This document shows, in pieces, positions 42,238 through 50,873 of a stretch of DNA of 64,000 nucleotides. The notes beneath the pieces are model-generated. The model saw only the letters and a list, made by a program, of their open reading frames with translations, was not told where the DNA came from and ran no database searches. Made by a program: the position numbers and the translations under genes. The stretch's first letter is position 1. Each line of letters begins with the position of its first letter. The DNA is from DTU024 sp964518875 (lineage in GTDB: Bacteria; Bacillota; Clostridia; Christensenellales; Aristaeellaceae), in NCBI GenBank assembly GCA_964518875.1, contig CAZFHI010000004.1, positions 34,285 through 98,284 on the forward strand, written 5' to 3'.

Positions 42238-43518
42238 ATGAAAAAGATGATGGCGGTATTACTGATGATTTCTGTAATGCTAACCATGTCCACGTCGTTT
42301 GCGAGCGAAAAGCCGTATGAAGGCACAGAACTTCGAGTTTTGCTTGCAAACCACATGTGGGCGGACGCTCTGATACCACACATTAGTGAATTTGAAGAGA
42401 TGACTGGTATCAAAATTAACTTCGAGCAGTATTCAGAGGATCAGCTTAGCCAGAAGCTGTCTATAGAACTTGCTGCAAAAGGTGAAGACGTTGATGTTAT
42501 GATGACAAGACCTCTTCAGGAAGTAAAGCAAATGATAGAAAATGGCTGGCTGCACGATGTTTCAGATCTTATCGAAGAGACTGAAATGGACAAAGAGGAC
42601 TTTTTCTCAGCCGCGCTTAATATGTATGAAAATGATGGCAAATATTTTGGGATTCCTCTTGTAACCGAGCGTGAAATACTTTACTACCGAAAAGATTTGT
42701 TTGATGAAGCCGAAATAGAAGTACCTACGACATTGGACGAACTATGGGACGCGGCGGAAGCATTAACGGATGTTGATGCCGGCGTATACGGCATAGTTTC
42801 CCGCGGCTTGACTGCCGCTGCAGTTACACAATTTTCAAGTTACTTATATTCAATGGGAGGCGACTTCCTGGATGATGAAGGTAATGCTAACTTAGATACG
42901 CCAGAAGCAATTAAAGCATTTAAATTTTATGGAGACATTCTTCGTGAATTTGGCCCTCCCGGAGTAGCAAGCATGCACTGGCAGCAATGTGCAGCGCTTT
43001 ATGCATCAGGAAAAGCGGCTATGTACACAGAGGCTGATGCTATATTTAACAACGCGGTTAACGCTAAAGAGTCAGTTGTTGCGGATAAAACAGGCTATGC
43101 TTTATTCCCTGGCGAAAGCTTTTATAACATTCCTTCCTGGGGCCTTTGCGTAGGCGCGTTTACAAAGAAGGTTGACGCTGCAAAGGAATTTGTAAGATGG
43201 GCAGCAGGCAAAGATATGACTGCTAAACTTCAAGCGGCTGGCGTACCAGGCGCTCGTAAATCAGTTTATTCTTTACCGGAGGCTAATGTAGCGTTCCCGG
43301 AAGACTTGGTAAAGGTAATAGCCGATGCAGAAACCAAGGATACAAAGGGATACGATCGCCCTGTTATAACTTCTGTTTCTAAAGCACGCGACTATATAGG
43401 CCAGGCAATAGTAGCTGCAATAGAAGGCGGAGATGTCGAAGCGGCAGCAAAAGAAGCGAACGAAGGCTTCCAATCTGTTATAGATGAAGACAGAGAAGCT
43501 GCAAATAAATCTGAATAA
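42238..43518 (+). CDS. Sugar ABC transporter substrate-binding protein (family 1)
   Basis: The 426-residue product has a signal peptide (MKKMMAVLLMISVMLTMSTSFAS). The mature protein begins KPYEGTELRVLLANHMWADALIPHISEFEEMTGIKI; later segments are DVMMTRPLQEVKQMIENGWLHDVSDL and GIPLVTEREILYYRKDLFDEA. This matches family 1 carbohydrate- or polyol-binding proteins. ATG follows CAAGGAGG. The gene is followed by an 11-pair hairpin, then two permeases. The ATPase is missing and is presumably shared (MsmX-like, encoded elsewhere). Confidence 0.85.
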   Translation: MKKMMAVLLMISVMLTMSTSFASEKPYEGTELRVLLANHMWADALIPHISEFEEMTGIKINFEQYSEDQLSQKLSIELAAKGEDVDVMMTRPLQEVKQMIENGWLHDVSDLIEETEMDKEDFFSAALNMYENDGKYFGIPLVTEREILYYRKDLFDEAEIEVPTTLDELWDAAEALTDVDAGVYGIVSRGLTAAAVTQFSSYLYSMGGDFLDDEGNANLDTPEAIKAFKFYGDILREFGPPGVASMHWQQCAALYASGKAAMYTEADAIFNNAVNAKESVVADKTGYALFPGESFYNIPSWGLCVGAFTKKVDAAKEFVRWAAGKDMTAKLQAAGVPGARKSVYSLPEANVAFPEDLVKVIADAETKDTKGYDRPVITSVSKARDYIGQAIVAAIEGGDVEAAAKEANEGFQSVIDEDREAANKSE

Positions 43519-43530
43519 CTTACCTTTACA

Positions 43531-43558
43531 GGAACTGTCGGTTTATACCGGCAGTTCC
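43531..43558 (+). terminator. Intercistronic hairpin after the family 1 binding protein gene
   Basis: GGAACTGTCGG/CCGGCAGTTCC with loop TTTATA forms 11 pairs including one G-U, followed by TTGAAATTTC. It probably limits downstream permease expression, the same design as in the RbsBAC-like operon. Confidence 0.6.
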
Positions 43559-43593
43559 TTGAAATTTCTTGCTTAATTAAAAAAGGAGCTAAT

Positions 43594-44472
43594 ATGAGTG
43601 GATGGGTTGATAAACACTTAAAGGTAATATTTATTTTACCTTGTATCCTTTTTATATTATTTATGATATTGTTTCCTCTTGGATATAATATCTACATGAG
43701 CGTTTGCAAATGGAGCATGTCTGCTCTTTCAGCCCCGACGTTTGTTGGGTTTGAAAACTACATTTTTTTGCTGCAATCGAGCAGATTTTGGAATGCTGTG
43801 TGGCGCACGCTTTATTTTGCGTTTATTGCCGTTTTATTTGAAACTATATTAGGAATTGCGATAGCGCAGATGTTAAACAGAGATTTTGCGGGGAAAAATG
43901 TAGCTAAAACGCTGTTTTTACTGCCAGTAGTTGCTACGCCTGTTGCCGTGGGAATGGTATGGCTTCTAATATATGAGCCTACAATAGGATTAGGTAATGC
44001 AATATTAACGGGTCTGGGTATTGCTCCGCAGCTTTTTCTTGGATCATCATCTTCAGCCTTAAATTCTCTTATAATTATAGATATTTGGGAATGGACTCCA
44101 ATGGTTATGTTAATGGTTTTAGCCGGCATGGTTTCAATACCCAGAGAGCCGTATGAATCTGCTTTAGTAGACGGCGCTTCGGCTTTTCAAAGGTTCAGGT
44201 ACATAACGCTTCCATTGGCAAGCCCGGCGATTTTAGTTGCTGTATTATTACGTCTTATAGATGCGATAAAAACATTTGATATTATTTATGCAACAACTAA
44301 GGGGGGCCCGGGATTTGCTACGGAAACAATAAATATCTATGCTTCGCTAGCAACGTTTCAATACTATTCATTTGGCGAAGGCGCAGCGCTGACTATGCTT
44401 TTCTTCATTGTTGTTATGGCGCTGGCAATAATATTTAACGCCATTAGAAAAAAAGCGGTGGTTGATTACTGA
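43594..44472 (+). CDS. Sugar ABC transporter permease (MalF/UgpA type)
   Basis: The 292-residue protein has six membrane segments and the BPD_transp_1 EAA-like loop EPYESALVDGASAFQRFRYITLPLASPAI near residue 188, which contacts the ATPase. The N-terminal segment VIFILPCILFILFMILFPLGYNIYMSV is typical. Its stop overlaps the next start as TGATG. It pairs with the following permease. Confidence 0.87.
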   Translation: MSGWVDKHLKVIFILPCILFILFMILFPLGYNIYMSVCKWSMSALSAPTFVGFENYIFLLQSSRFWNAVWRTLYFAFIAVLFETILGIAIAQMLNRDFAGKNVAKTLFLLPVVATPVAVGMVWLLIYEPTIGLGNAILTGLGIAPQLFLGSSSSALNSLIIIDIWEWTPMVMLMVLAGMVSIPREPYESALVDGASAFQRFRYITLPLASPAILVAVLLRLIDAIKTFDIIYATTKGGPGFATETINIYASLATFQYYSFGEGAALTMLFFIVVMALAIIFNAIRKKAVVDY

Positions 44473-45623
44473 TGAAAAAATCTCGTGTTAAAAATATGTC
44501 CTCTGCTAAATTAGCTGCTTTGACACTTACTGGAATGGTTCTTTTTGTATTTGGAGTAGTTTTTGCTTATCAAGGATGGAAAGCAATAGTTGAAACACGA
44601 AAATATACAGAACGTTTAAACGTAGATACGAATACTATTATAGAAATAAAAAAAGACGTTGAAGAACTTGGCAAGGACTACAAAAAATCTATTATTGAAA
44701 AGAAATATGATATAAAAATAGGAAGACTCAGCTTAAAATCGATTCCGGATTCGAGTACCATAAGGCTTGCGCCATGGAAGCTTGCTTTAGGCTTTGCGCT
44801 TATTGCTTTTAGCTTTTTTTTGCCTGAAGCGTCAAAATATATTTTAATATATTTATGCCTTTTTATAGTATGCTTTCCATTTTTCTGGATGGTTCTTGCA
44901 AGTTTTAAAAACAACGTAGACATAATAGATTCAAGCCGAAGTATTTTTGATTCTGCTTTTACATTCAACAACTATGTAACCGTGTTTGATAAATATAACT
45001 TTATTAGACCTACTATAAACAGCTTTTATGTGGGCATAATGGCAACATTAATCGGTTTAATCATAGGGCTCCCAGCGGCATATTCTATATCTGAATGGAA
45101 AATGTATAAAACAAGCCTGGTTATATTAATAGTGCGTATGATACCCGGAATCACATTCCTTGTACCGTGGTATATTCTGTTTTTGAAAATGGGTATTACA
45201 AATACGTTTACAGCATTAATTATGAGCCATATGCTTATAACGCTGCCCTTTATAATCTGGGTAATGGTGCCTTTTTTTGATAATATTCCAAAGATGCTTG
45301 AAGAAGCTGCATGGGTGGACGGAAGCCCAAAATGGAAGAGCTTTTTTACTATTGTTTTGCCCGTTTCTGTTCCTGGAATTATGACTTCGGCTTTGCTTGC
45401 ATTTATTTTTTCATGGAACAACTTTATGTTTTCTCTTGTTTTAACTGGAGCAAAAACAACAACTTTACCTATAGCTATTTATGGTTTTGTAGGCTATGCT
45501 TCGGTTGACTGGGGAGGACTTATGGCCGCGTCAGTTTTTATTACTTTACCTATAATAGTCTTGTCGCTTCTAATGCAGCAATATATAATTTCTGGCCTAA
45601 CTGCCGGTGCGGTAAAAGGATAA
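44472..45623 (+). CDS. Sugar ABC transporter permease (MalG/UgpE type) with N-terminal extension
   Basis: The 383-residue protein is about 100 residues longer than usual (about 280). The core permease begins near residue 120, with EEAAWVDGSPKWKSFFTIVLPVSVPGI near residue 275 and IIVLSLLMQQYIISGLTAGAVKG at the end. The extension has its own membrane segment (about residues 17-36), then a charged extracytoplasmic or loop stretch of about 55 residues with helical character (ERLNVDTNTIIEIKKDVEELGKDYKK). A further membrane segment leads into the core. No frameshift is needed; the extension is in-frame. Confidence 0.85.
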   Translation: MKKSRVKNMSSAKLAALTLTGMVLFVFGVVFAYQGWKAIVETRKYTERLNVDTNTIIEIKKDVEELGKDYKKSIIEKKYDIKIGRLSLKSIPDSSTIRLAPWKLALGFALIAFSFFLPEASKYILIYLCLFIVCFPFFWMVLASFKNNVDIIDSSRSIFDSAFTFNNYVTVFDKYNFIRPTINSFYVGIMATLIGLIIGLPAAYSISEWKMYKTSLVILIVRMIPGITFLVPWYILFLKMGITNTFTALIMSHMLITLPFIIWVMVPFFDNIPKMLEEAAWVDGSPKWKSFFTIVLPVSVPGIMTSALLAFIFSWNNFMFSLVLTGAKTTTLPIAIYGFVGYASVDWGGLMAASVFITLPIIVLSLLMQQYIISGLTAGAVKG

Positions 45624-45672
45624 AATAGTTTATAAAGCAAAATGTATAATTATAAAAGAAAGGGATGGCAAG

Positions 45673-46707
45673 ATGAAAGCGCTTGTACTTGAAGAGTATA
45701 TGAAATTTGTTTATAAAGATGTAGAGCAACCAAAGCCTGAAGACGGCGATGTGCTTATAAAAATAGGCGCTGTTGCAGTATGCGGAAGCGATGTGCATGG
45801 AATGGATGGCTCTTCCGGAAGACGCAGACCGCCAATTATTATGGGCCATGAGGCGGCAGGCACTATTGTTGAATTGGGGAAAAATGTTAAAGATTATAGT
45901 GTGGGAGATAGAGTTACATTTGATTCTACTATTTATTGCAATAAATGCAGTATGTGTAAAAAAGGACTTGTAAATCTTTGCGATAACAGGCGCGTTTTAG
46001 GAGTGTCATGTGAAGATTACAAATTAGACGGAGCGTTTGCAGAATATGTTTCCGTACCTTCATACATATTATATTCTATTCCTGACAACGTAACATTTAT
46101 TCAAGCTTCAATGGTGGAACCGCTTTCCATTGCATACCATGCTGCAACAAGGGTGAATATAAGTAAAGATGACTCTGTCGCGATTATCGGTGTTGGCACA
46201 ATAGGCATGCTTATATTGCAAGTAGTAAAAGCAATGGGCGCGAAAAGCATAATTGCAGTAGATATTGATGATGAAAAGCTAAAACTGGCATTAAAAATGG
46301 GCGCAGATTATGTAGTCAATTCAAAAGATAAAGACGCTGTTAAAAAAATATTAAGCAATACAAAAGACAATAAAGGCGTGGATGTTGCATTTGATGCGAC
46401 AGGTATCGAGCAAACAGTTTCTACCTGCCTTAAAGTTATTGCGCTTAACGGTAAATTGATATTAGTTGGAAACCTTGCGCAAAATATAAATTTCCCCCTT
46501 CAATGGGTGGTTACAAGACAGTTGAGCTTGTTTGGGAGCTGTGCTTCTGCAGGCGAATATAAAGAGTGTATTAAACTTATATCTGAAGGTAAAGTTAATG
46601 TGGAAAAACTAATATCAAAAACAGTTCCAATGGCAGAAGGAAATAAATGGATAAACAAAGTTTACAGACATGAAGACGGCTTAAATAAAATAGTTATGAT
46701 TCCATAA
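45673..46707 (+). CDS. Zinc-dependent alcohol/polyol dehydrogenase
   Basis: The 344-residue enzyme of the medium-chain family has catalytic zinc ligands in CGSDVHG and GHEAAG, a structural zinc Cys cluster (CNKCSMCKKGLVNLC near residues 90-106) and the NAD motif GVGTIGML near residue 170, followed by acidic DIDDEKL (NAD preference). It resembles sorbitol, threonine or galactitol dehydrogenases. The sugar-import operon context suggests it oxidises a polyol or sugar acid. Confidence 0.86.
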   Translation: MKALVLEEYMKFVYKDVEQPKPEDGDVLIKIGAVAVCGSDVHGMDGSSGRRRPPIIMGHEAAGTIVELGKNVKDYSVGDRVTFDSTIYCNKCSMCKKGLVNLCDNRRVLGVSCEDYKLDGAFAEYVSVPSYILYSIPDNVTFIQASMVEPLSIAYHAATRVNISKDDSVAIIGVGTIGMLILQVVKAMGAKSIIAVDIDDEKLKLALKMGADYVVNSKDKDAVKKILSNTKDNKGVDVAFDATGIEQTVSTCLKVIALNGKLILVGNLAQNINFPLQWVVTRQLSLFGSCASAGEYKECIKLISEGKVNVEKLISKTVPMAEGNKWINKVYRHEDGLNKIVMIP

Positions 46708-46717
46708 GGAGATACAG

Positions 46718-47815
46718 ATGAAGAAAATTAAAACTGCTATTGTAGGCTGCGGCAAAGTAGGACATTTTCATGCAAAGTGCTACAAAAAGCTTAAAAATAG
46801 CGAATTTGTAGGCGCCGTAGGCACAAGAAAAGGAAGAGGAGCAGAATTTGCAAAAGAGTATGGCGTTGAAGGCTTTGACAGCTTAGAAGAACTTGTAAAA
46901 AAGACAGGCGCGGAAGCTATAAGCATATGTACTCCACACTTATATCATGCTGAATATGCTGTAGAAGCTGTACGGCTTGGTCTTAATATAGCTGTAGAAA
47001 AACCTCTGGCTATAACGCTTTCGGACTGCGATAAAATTATAGCTGAAGCAAAGAAGAATAACGTATTAGGTACAACAATAAGCCAAAGACGGTTCTATTT
47101 GCCTTCATTAAGGATTAGAAAAGCCATAGATGACGGTAAAATAGGCAAACCGATTTTGGGAACAGCTAACATGTTTGGATGGAGAAGCATGGACTATTAT
47201 CATTCGGATAAATGGCGCGGCACGTGGGATGGCGAAGGAGGAGGCGTCCTTGTTAACCAAGCGCCGCATCAAATTGACTTGCTCCTTTGGTATATGGGAG
47301 AAGTCGATGAAGTATACGGTATGTGGGATACATTAAATCATCCTGAACTTGAAGTTGATGATACCGCTATAGCTGTAATACGCTTTAAAAGTGGAGCCAT
47401 GGGCAGCATAGTTGTAAGCAACTCTCAAAATCCTGCACTTTGTGGCAATGTGCATGTGCATGGCAGCAACGGGGCGAGCGTAGGCGTACAGACTGACGGA
47501 GGCGCCATGTTTATTGCAGGCATGAGCGGAATTGCAGAACCTCCTGTAAATGATATATGGACAATAAAAGGTGAAGAAAATAAATTAAGCGAATTTAAAA
47601 AGCAGGACAGCGACTTTTTCAATTCTGTGGATAACTTGTACTACTTTCATGCTCAGCAGCTAAAGGACTTTCTCGATGCAATAATAGACAAAAGAAGCCC
47701 AAAGGTAACGCTTGAGGATGGAAGACGAACAGTTGAGCTGTTTAACGCGATATATCTTTCAAATAAAACAAAAAAAGCGATTAAGTTCCCTCTAAAAGAG
47801 TCATTTTTAGACTGA
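46718..47815 (+). CDS. Gfo/Idh/MocA family oxidoreductase
   Basis: The 365-residue dehydrogenase has Rossmann motif GCGKVGHFHAKCY at residue 10, EKPLAI near residue 94 and GGGVLVNQAPHQIDLLLWYMG near residue 172, with a His that may be catalytic. It is last in the second sugar operon, ten bases after the zinc dehydrogenase, and probably acts on the same pathway (inositol- or sugar-type oxidation). A terminator follows. Confidence 0.85.
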   Translation: MKKIKTAIVGCGKVGHFHAKCYKKLKNSEFVGAVGTRKGRGAEFAKEYGVEGFDSLEELVKKTGAEAISICTPHLYHAEYAVEAVRLGLNIAVEKPLAITLSDCDKIIAEAKKNNVLGTTISQRRFYLPSLRIRKAIDDGKIGKPILGTANMFGWRSMDYYHSDKWRGTWDGEGGGVLVNQAPHQIDLLLWYMGEVDEVYGMWDTLNHPELEVDDTAIAVIRFKSGAMGSIVVSNSQNPALCGNVHVHGSNGASVGVQTDGGAMFIAGMSGIAEPPVNDIWTIKGEENKLSEFKKQDSDFFNSVDNLYYFHAQQLKDFLDAIIDKRSPKVTLEDGRRTVELFNAIYLSNKTKKAIKFPLKESFLD

Positions 47816-47849
47816 CTGCTTATTAAATAAACTATTTAACTTCTATAAT

Positions 47850-47899
47850 AAAGTACAGCTTGTTTAAATAATTTTTGAAAACGTCAGAGCTGTACTTTT
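47850..47899 (+). terminator. Terminator of the second sugar operon
   Basis: An 11-base stem AAAGTACAGCT/AGCTGTACTTT with a 27-base loop is followed by TTTA. The large loop makes it somewhat unusual. Confidence 0.7.
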
Positions 47900-48021
47900 A
47901 TATTATGTTTAATTCACATAAAAGCGTATACATTGCGAAATATACTTTTGTATATTTTATATAGAACGTAAAATCAATAGCGTAAAATACCTTCTTGTGC
48001 TAATATCTTTTCGGAGGAAGT

Positions 48022-48795
48022 ATGGAAGAACTTATAAAAGAAGCGGAGCATAGGATAAGCAAGACATACCGCAAGGATATATGGAGGCCGTTTATCGCCG
48101 CAATAAAACAATATAAGCTTATATCTCCAGGAGATAAAATTGCAGTATGCATGTCTGGGGGAAAGGACTCTCTGCTCCTTGGCGTAGCACTGCGAATGCT
48201 GCAAAAATATTCAGATTTCCCGTTCGGGCTGGAATACATATGCATGACCCCTGGGTTTAGCGATGAATTTCTTAATATAATACAAAAAAATATGTTGTTG
48301 CTTGATTTTCCTGTGCATATGTTTGAAACGGAGATTATGCGCATTGCGGAAAAATCAAAATCACCGTGCCACATATGCGCTGCGATGCGCAGAGGGTACC
48401 TGTACAAAGCTGCTAAAAAACTCAACTGCAATAAAATCGCATTAGGACATCATATGGATGATGCTGCGGAAACTGTGCTTATTTCGATGCTTTTTGGCGG
48501 AGAGTTTAAAACAATGCTGCCGAAGATTACAAGCCTTAATTATGAAAATATGCAGCTTATAAGGCCGCTTTATCTTGTGCGCGAAAGAAATATAATTCGC
48601 TGGCAAAACAGCTTAGGGTTGGGAACTGTAACATGCAAATGCGCCTTAAACAAAAAAGAAGACGGCGGAAAAAGAAAACTTGTAAAAAAATTGCTGAATG
48701 ATTTGGAAAAAGATAACCCGAATATAATAAATAACATTTTTTCTTCCACTAAAAACGTAAAGCTTTCACAGCTTTTAAGCTATACAGACGCATAA
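48022..48795 (+). CDS. TtcA-like tRNA thiolation protein (PP-loop ATPase)
   Basis: The 257-residue cytoplasmic protein has the PP-loop SGGKDS near residue 50, then PCHICAAMRRG near residue 115 and TCKCALN near residue 205, Cys pairs fitting a 4Fe-4S or zinc site. It also has GHHMDDAAETVL, which is conserved in TtcA/TtuA, enzymes that thiolate tRNA C32 or U54. TtcA versus TtuA cannot be decided from motifs. ATG follows TCGGAGG. Confidence 0.8.
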   Translation: MEELIKEAEHRISKTYRKDIWRPFIAAIKQYKLISPGDKIAVCMSGGKDSLLLGVALRMLQKYSDFPFGLEYICMTPGFSDEFLNIIQKNMLLLDFPVHMFETEIMRIAEKSKSPCHICAAMRRGYLYKAAKKLNCNKIALGHHMDDAAETVLISMLFGGEFKTMLPKITSLNYENMQLIRPLYLVRERNIIRWQNSLGLGTVTCKCALNKKEDGGKRKLVKKLLNDLEKDNPNIINNIFSSTKNVKLSQLLSYTDA

Positions 48796-48831
48796 ATTGT
48801 TAAACTTGTATATTAAATAATAGATGTATAT

Positions 48832-48860
48832 TTTACAATAAATGCTGAAAATGTTATAAT
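48832..48860 (+). promoter_or_regulatory. Promoter of the parE-parC operon
   Basis: TTTACA (48832-48837) and perfect TATAAT (48855-48860) are 17 bases apart. Confidence 0.75.
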
Positions 48861-48912
48861 ATAAACGAGTAAGCCTTATGCAGGCTTTATATTTTGACAA
48901 ATAAGGAGATAT

Positions 48913-50859
48913 ATGACCCAGGAATATACATCGCAAAATATTACCGTACTGGAAGGACTTGACGCAGTAAGGCTAAGGCCTGGAATGTATATAGGAAGCA
49001 CAGGCTCAAGAGGTCTACATCACTTGCTTTGGGAAATAGTTGACAATGCAATAGATGAAGCAAGCAACAAATTTGCAAACGAGGTTGCAGTTACATTACA
49101 TAAAGACGGCTCATGCAGCGTGTGGGACAATGGCAGAGGCGTTCCGGTAGATATGCATAAAAACATGCATATGCCGGGCGTTCAGGTCATCTTTACTCAG
49201 TTGCATGCGGGTGGAAAGTTTGGACAGAAAAACTACAGCTATTCAGGAGGCCTGCATGGTGTTGGCGCTTCTGTAGTAAACGCCCTTTCAAAGTGGCTCG
49301 TGGTAGATATATACAAGGATTGGGAGCACAGCCGCATGCGCTTTGAGCTTGTCAAAGACGAAAACAACAAAGAACATGCAGGACGTGTTATAGGAGGCCT
49401 GCAGAAGCTTGGGGGTACTAAAAAGCGCGGAACGCTGGTGCGCTTTCTTCCCGACGACAGCATTTTTGAAGACGTTCGATTTGATGAGGAAAAAATAATA
49501 CGACGCTTAAGGGAGCTGGCATATTTAAATAAAGGCCTGGCGATTAGCTTTTCCGACGAGAGAGAAGACGGCAACAAGCAGAAGATTACATTTAAGTTTG
49601 ACGGCGGAATATCTGACTATGTAAAATATCTTAACTCGGACAGAGACATTATAAACGCGGAACCGATTATGCTTTACGGCATAAAAGACGACGTGATTTG
49701 TGAAGCCGCCCTGCAATATACGGGAGAATACTCTGAAAACATTTTTTCTTATGTGAACTGTATCCCTACGAGCGAGGGAGGCACGCATGAAACCGGCTTT
49801 AAAGCGGCTTTGACGAAAGTTTTTAACGACTATGCCAGGAAAAACGGTTTACTTAAAGAAAAAGACAACAATCTTTCAGGAGAAGATTTTCGCGAGGGGC
49901 TTACAGCTGTACTTAATTTAAAAGTTAAGAACCCGCAGTTTGAGGGCCAGGTAAAGGGCAAGCTTGGCAATACGGAAGTGCGTTCCATAGTAGAAGCCAT
50001 TATTACGCAGGAACTGTCGCTGTATTTGGAGCAGCTGAGCAACGCGGATATTGCAAATACCATAGTTGAAAAAGCCGTGAAGGCGGCCAAAGTAAGAGAA
50101 GCTTCAAGGAAGGCGAGAGAAGTTGCGCGCACTAAAAACGAGCTCGAAGTAGCGCCGCTTGTAGGTAAGCTGTCAAGCTGTACGGGGCGAAACCCTAAGC
50201 TGAACGAATTGTTCATAGTCGAAGGGGACAGCGCTGGCGGAAGCGCCAAGCAGGGCAGGGACAGAAAGTTTCAAGCGATATTGCCGCTTAGAGGCAAACC
50301 CCTTAATGTTGAAAAAAAACGCCTCGACCAGGTGCTTAACAACGAGGAATTTCGTTCAATCATAACAGCTCTTGGAACTAATATAGACGAATCTTTTTCT
50401 ATGGATAATCTTAAATACCATAAGGTTATTATATTGTCTGATGCAGATCAGGACGGCGCGCATATACGCGCTATATTGCTTACATTTTTCTTCAGGTATA
50501 TGAGAGAACTGATTATAAACGGGAAAGTGTATATAGGCATGCCGCCGCTGTACCTTGTTAAATACGGATCGAAATCTCAATATGCCTATGACGACAAAGA
50601 GCTTAAAAAGATAACGTCCAAACTAAGGAACTATACAATACAGCGCTATAAAGGTCTCGGAGAAATGAACCCTGAGCAGTTGTGGGAAACTACAATGAAC
50701 CCGGAAACAAGAAAGCTTTTACGAGTAGATATAGAAGACGCTGCCAGGGCAGACAGGCTTGTAAGCGTGCTTATGGGCGACAAGGTGGAGCCAAGACGCG
50801 ACTATATAAGCCGCTATGCCAATTTCGACCGTCCTGACGACTTTGTAAAACTCAAGTGA
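48913..50859 (+). CDS. parE: Type IIA topoisomerase subunit B (ParE/GyrB-like)
   Basis: The 648-residue cytoplasmic ATPase subunit decatenates or supercoils DNA with subunit A. Bergerat-fold motifs are EIVDNAIDEA near residue 37, WDNGRGVPVD near residue 75 and SGGLHGVGASVVNALS near residue 113. The TOPRIM domain has EGDSAGGSAKQGRDRKFQ near residue 436 and LSDADQDGAHIRA near residue 512, with LYLVKYG and KGLGEMNPEQLWETTMNP at the end. Length (about 640) and the neighbouring subunit without a gyrase box favour topoisomerase IV. It starts after AAGGAG. Confidence 0.88.
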   Translation: MTQEYTSQNITVLEGLDAVRLRPGMYIGSTGSRGLHHLLWEIVDNAIDEASNKFANEVAVTLHKDGSCSVWDNGRGVPVDMHKNMHMPGVQVIFTQLHAGGKFGQKNYSYSGGLHGVGASVVNALSKWLVVDIYKDWEHSRMRFELVKDENNKEHAGRVIGGLQKLGGTKKRGTLVRFLPDDSIFEDVRFDEEKIIRRLRELAYLNKGLAISFSDEREDGNKQKITFKFDGGISDYVKYLNSDRDIINAEPIMLYGIKDDVICEAALQYTGEYSENIFSYVNCIPTSEGGTHETGFKAALTKVFNDYARKNGLLKEKDNNLSGEDFREGLTAVLNLKVKNPQFEGQVKGKLGNTEVRSIVEAIITQELSLYLEQLSNADIANTIVEKAVKAAKVREASRKAREVARTKNELEVAPLVGKLSSCTGRNPKLNELFIVEGDSAGGSAKQGRDRKFQAILPLRGKPLNVEKKRLDQVLNNEEFRSIITALGTNIDESFSMDNLKYHKVIILSDADQDGAHIRAILLTFFFRYMRELIINGKVYIGMPPLYLVKYGSKSQYAYDDKELKKITSKLRNYTIQRYKGLGEMNPEQLWETTMNPETRKLLRVDIEDAARADRLVSVLMGDKVEPRRDYISRYANFDRPDDFVKLK

Positions 50860-50873
50860 GGTAGGTAGATTTT

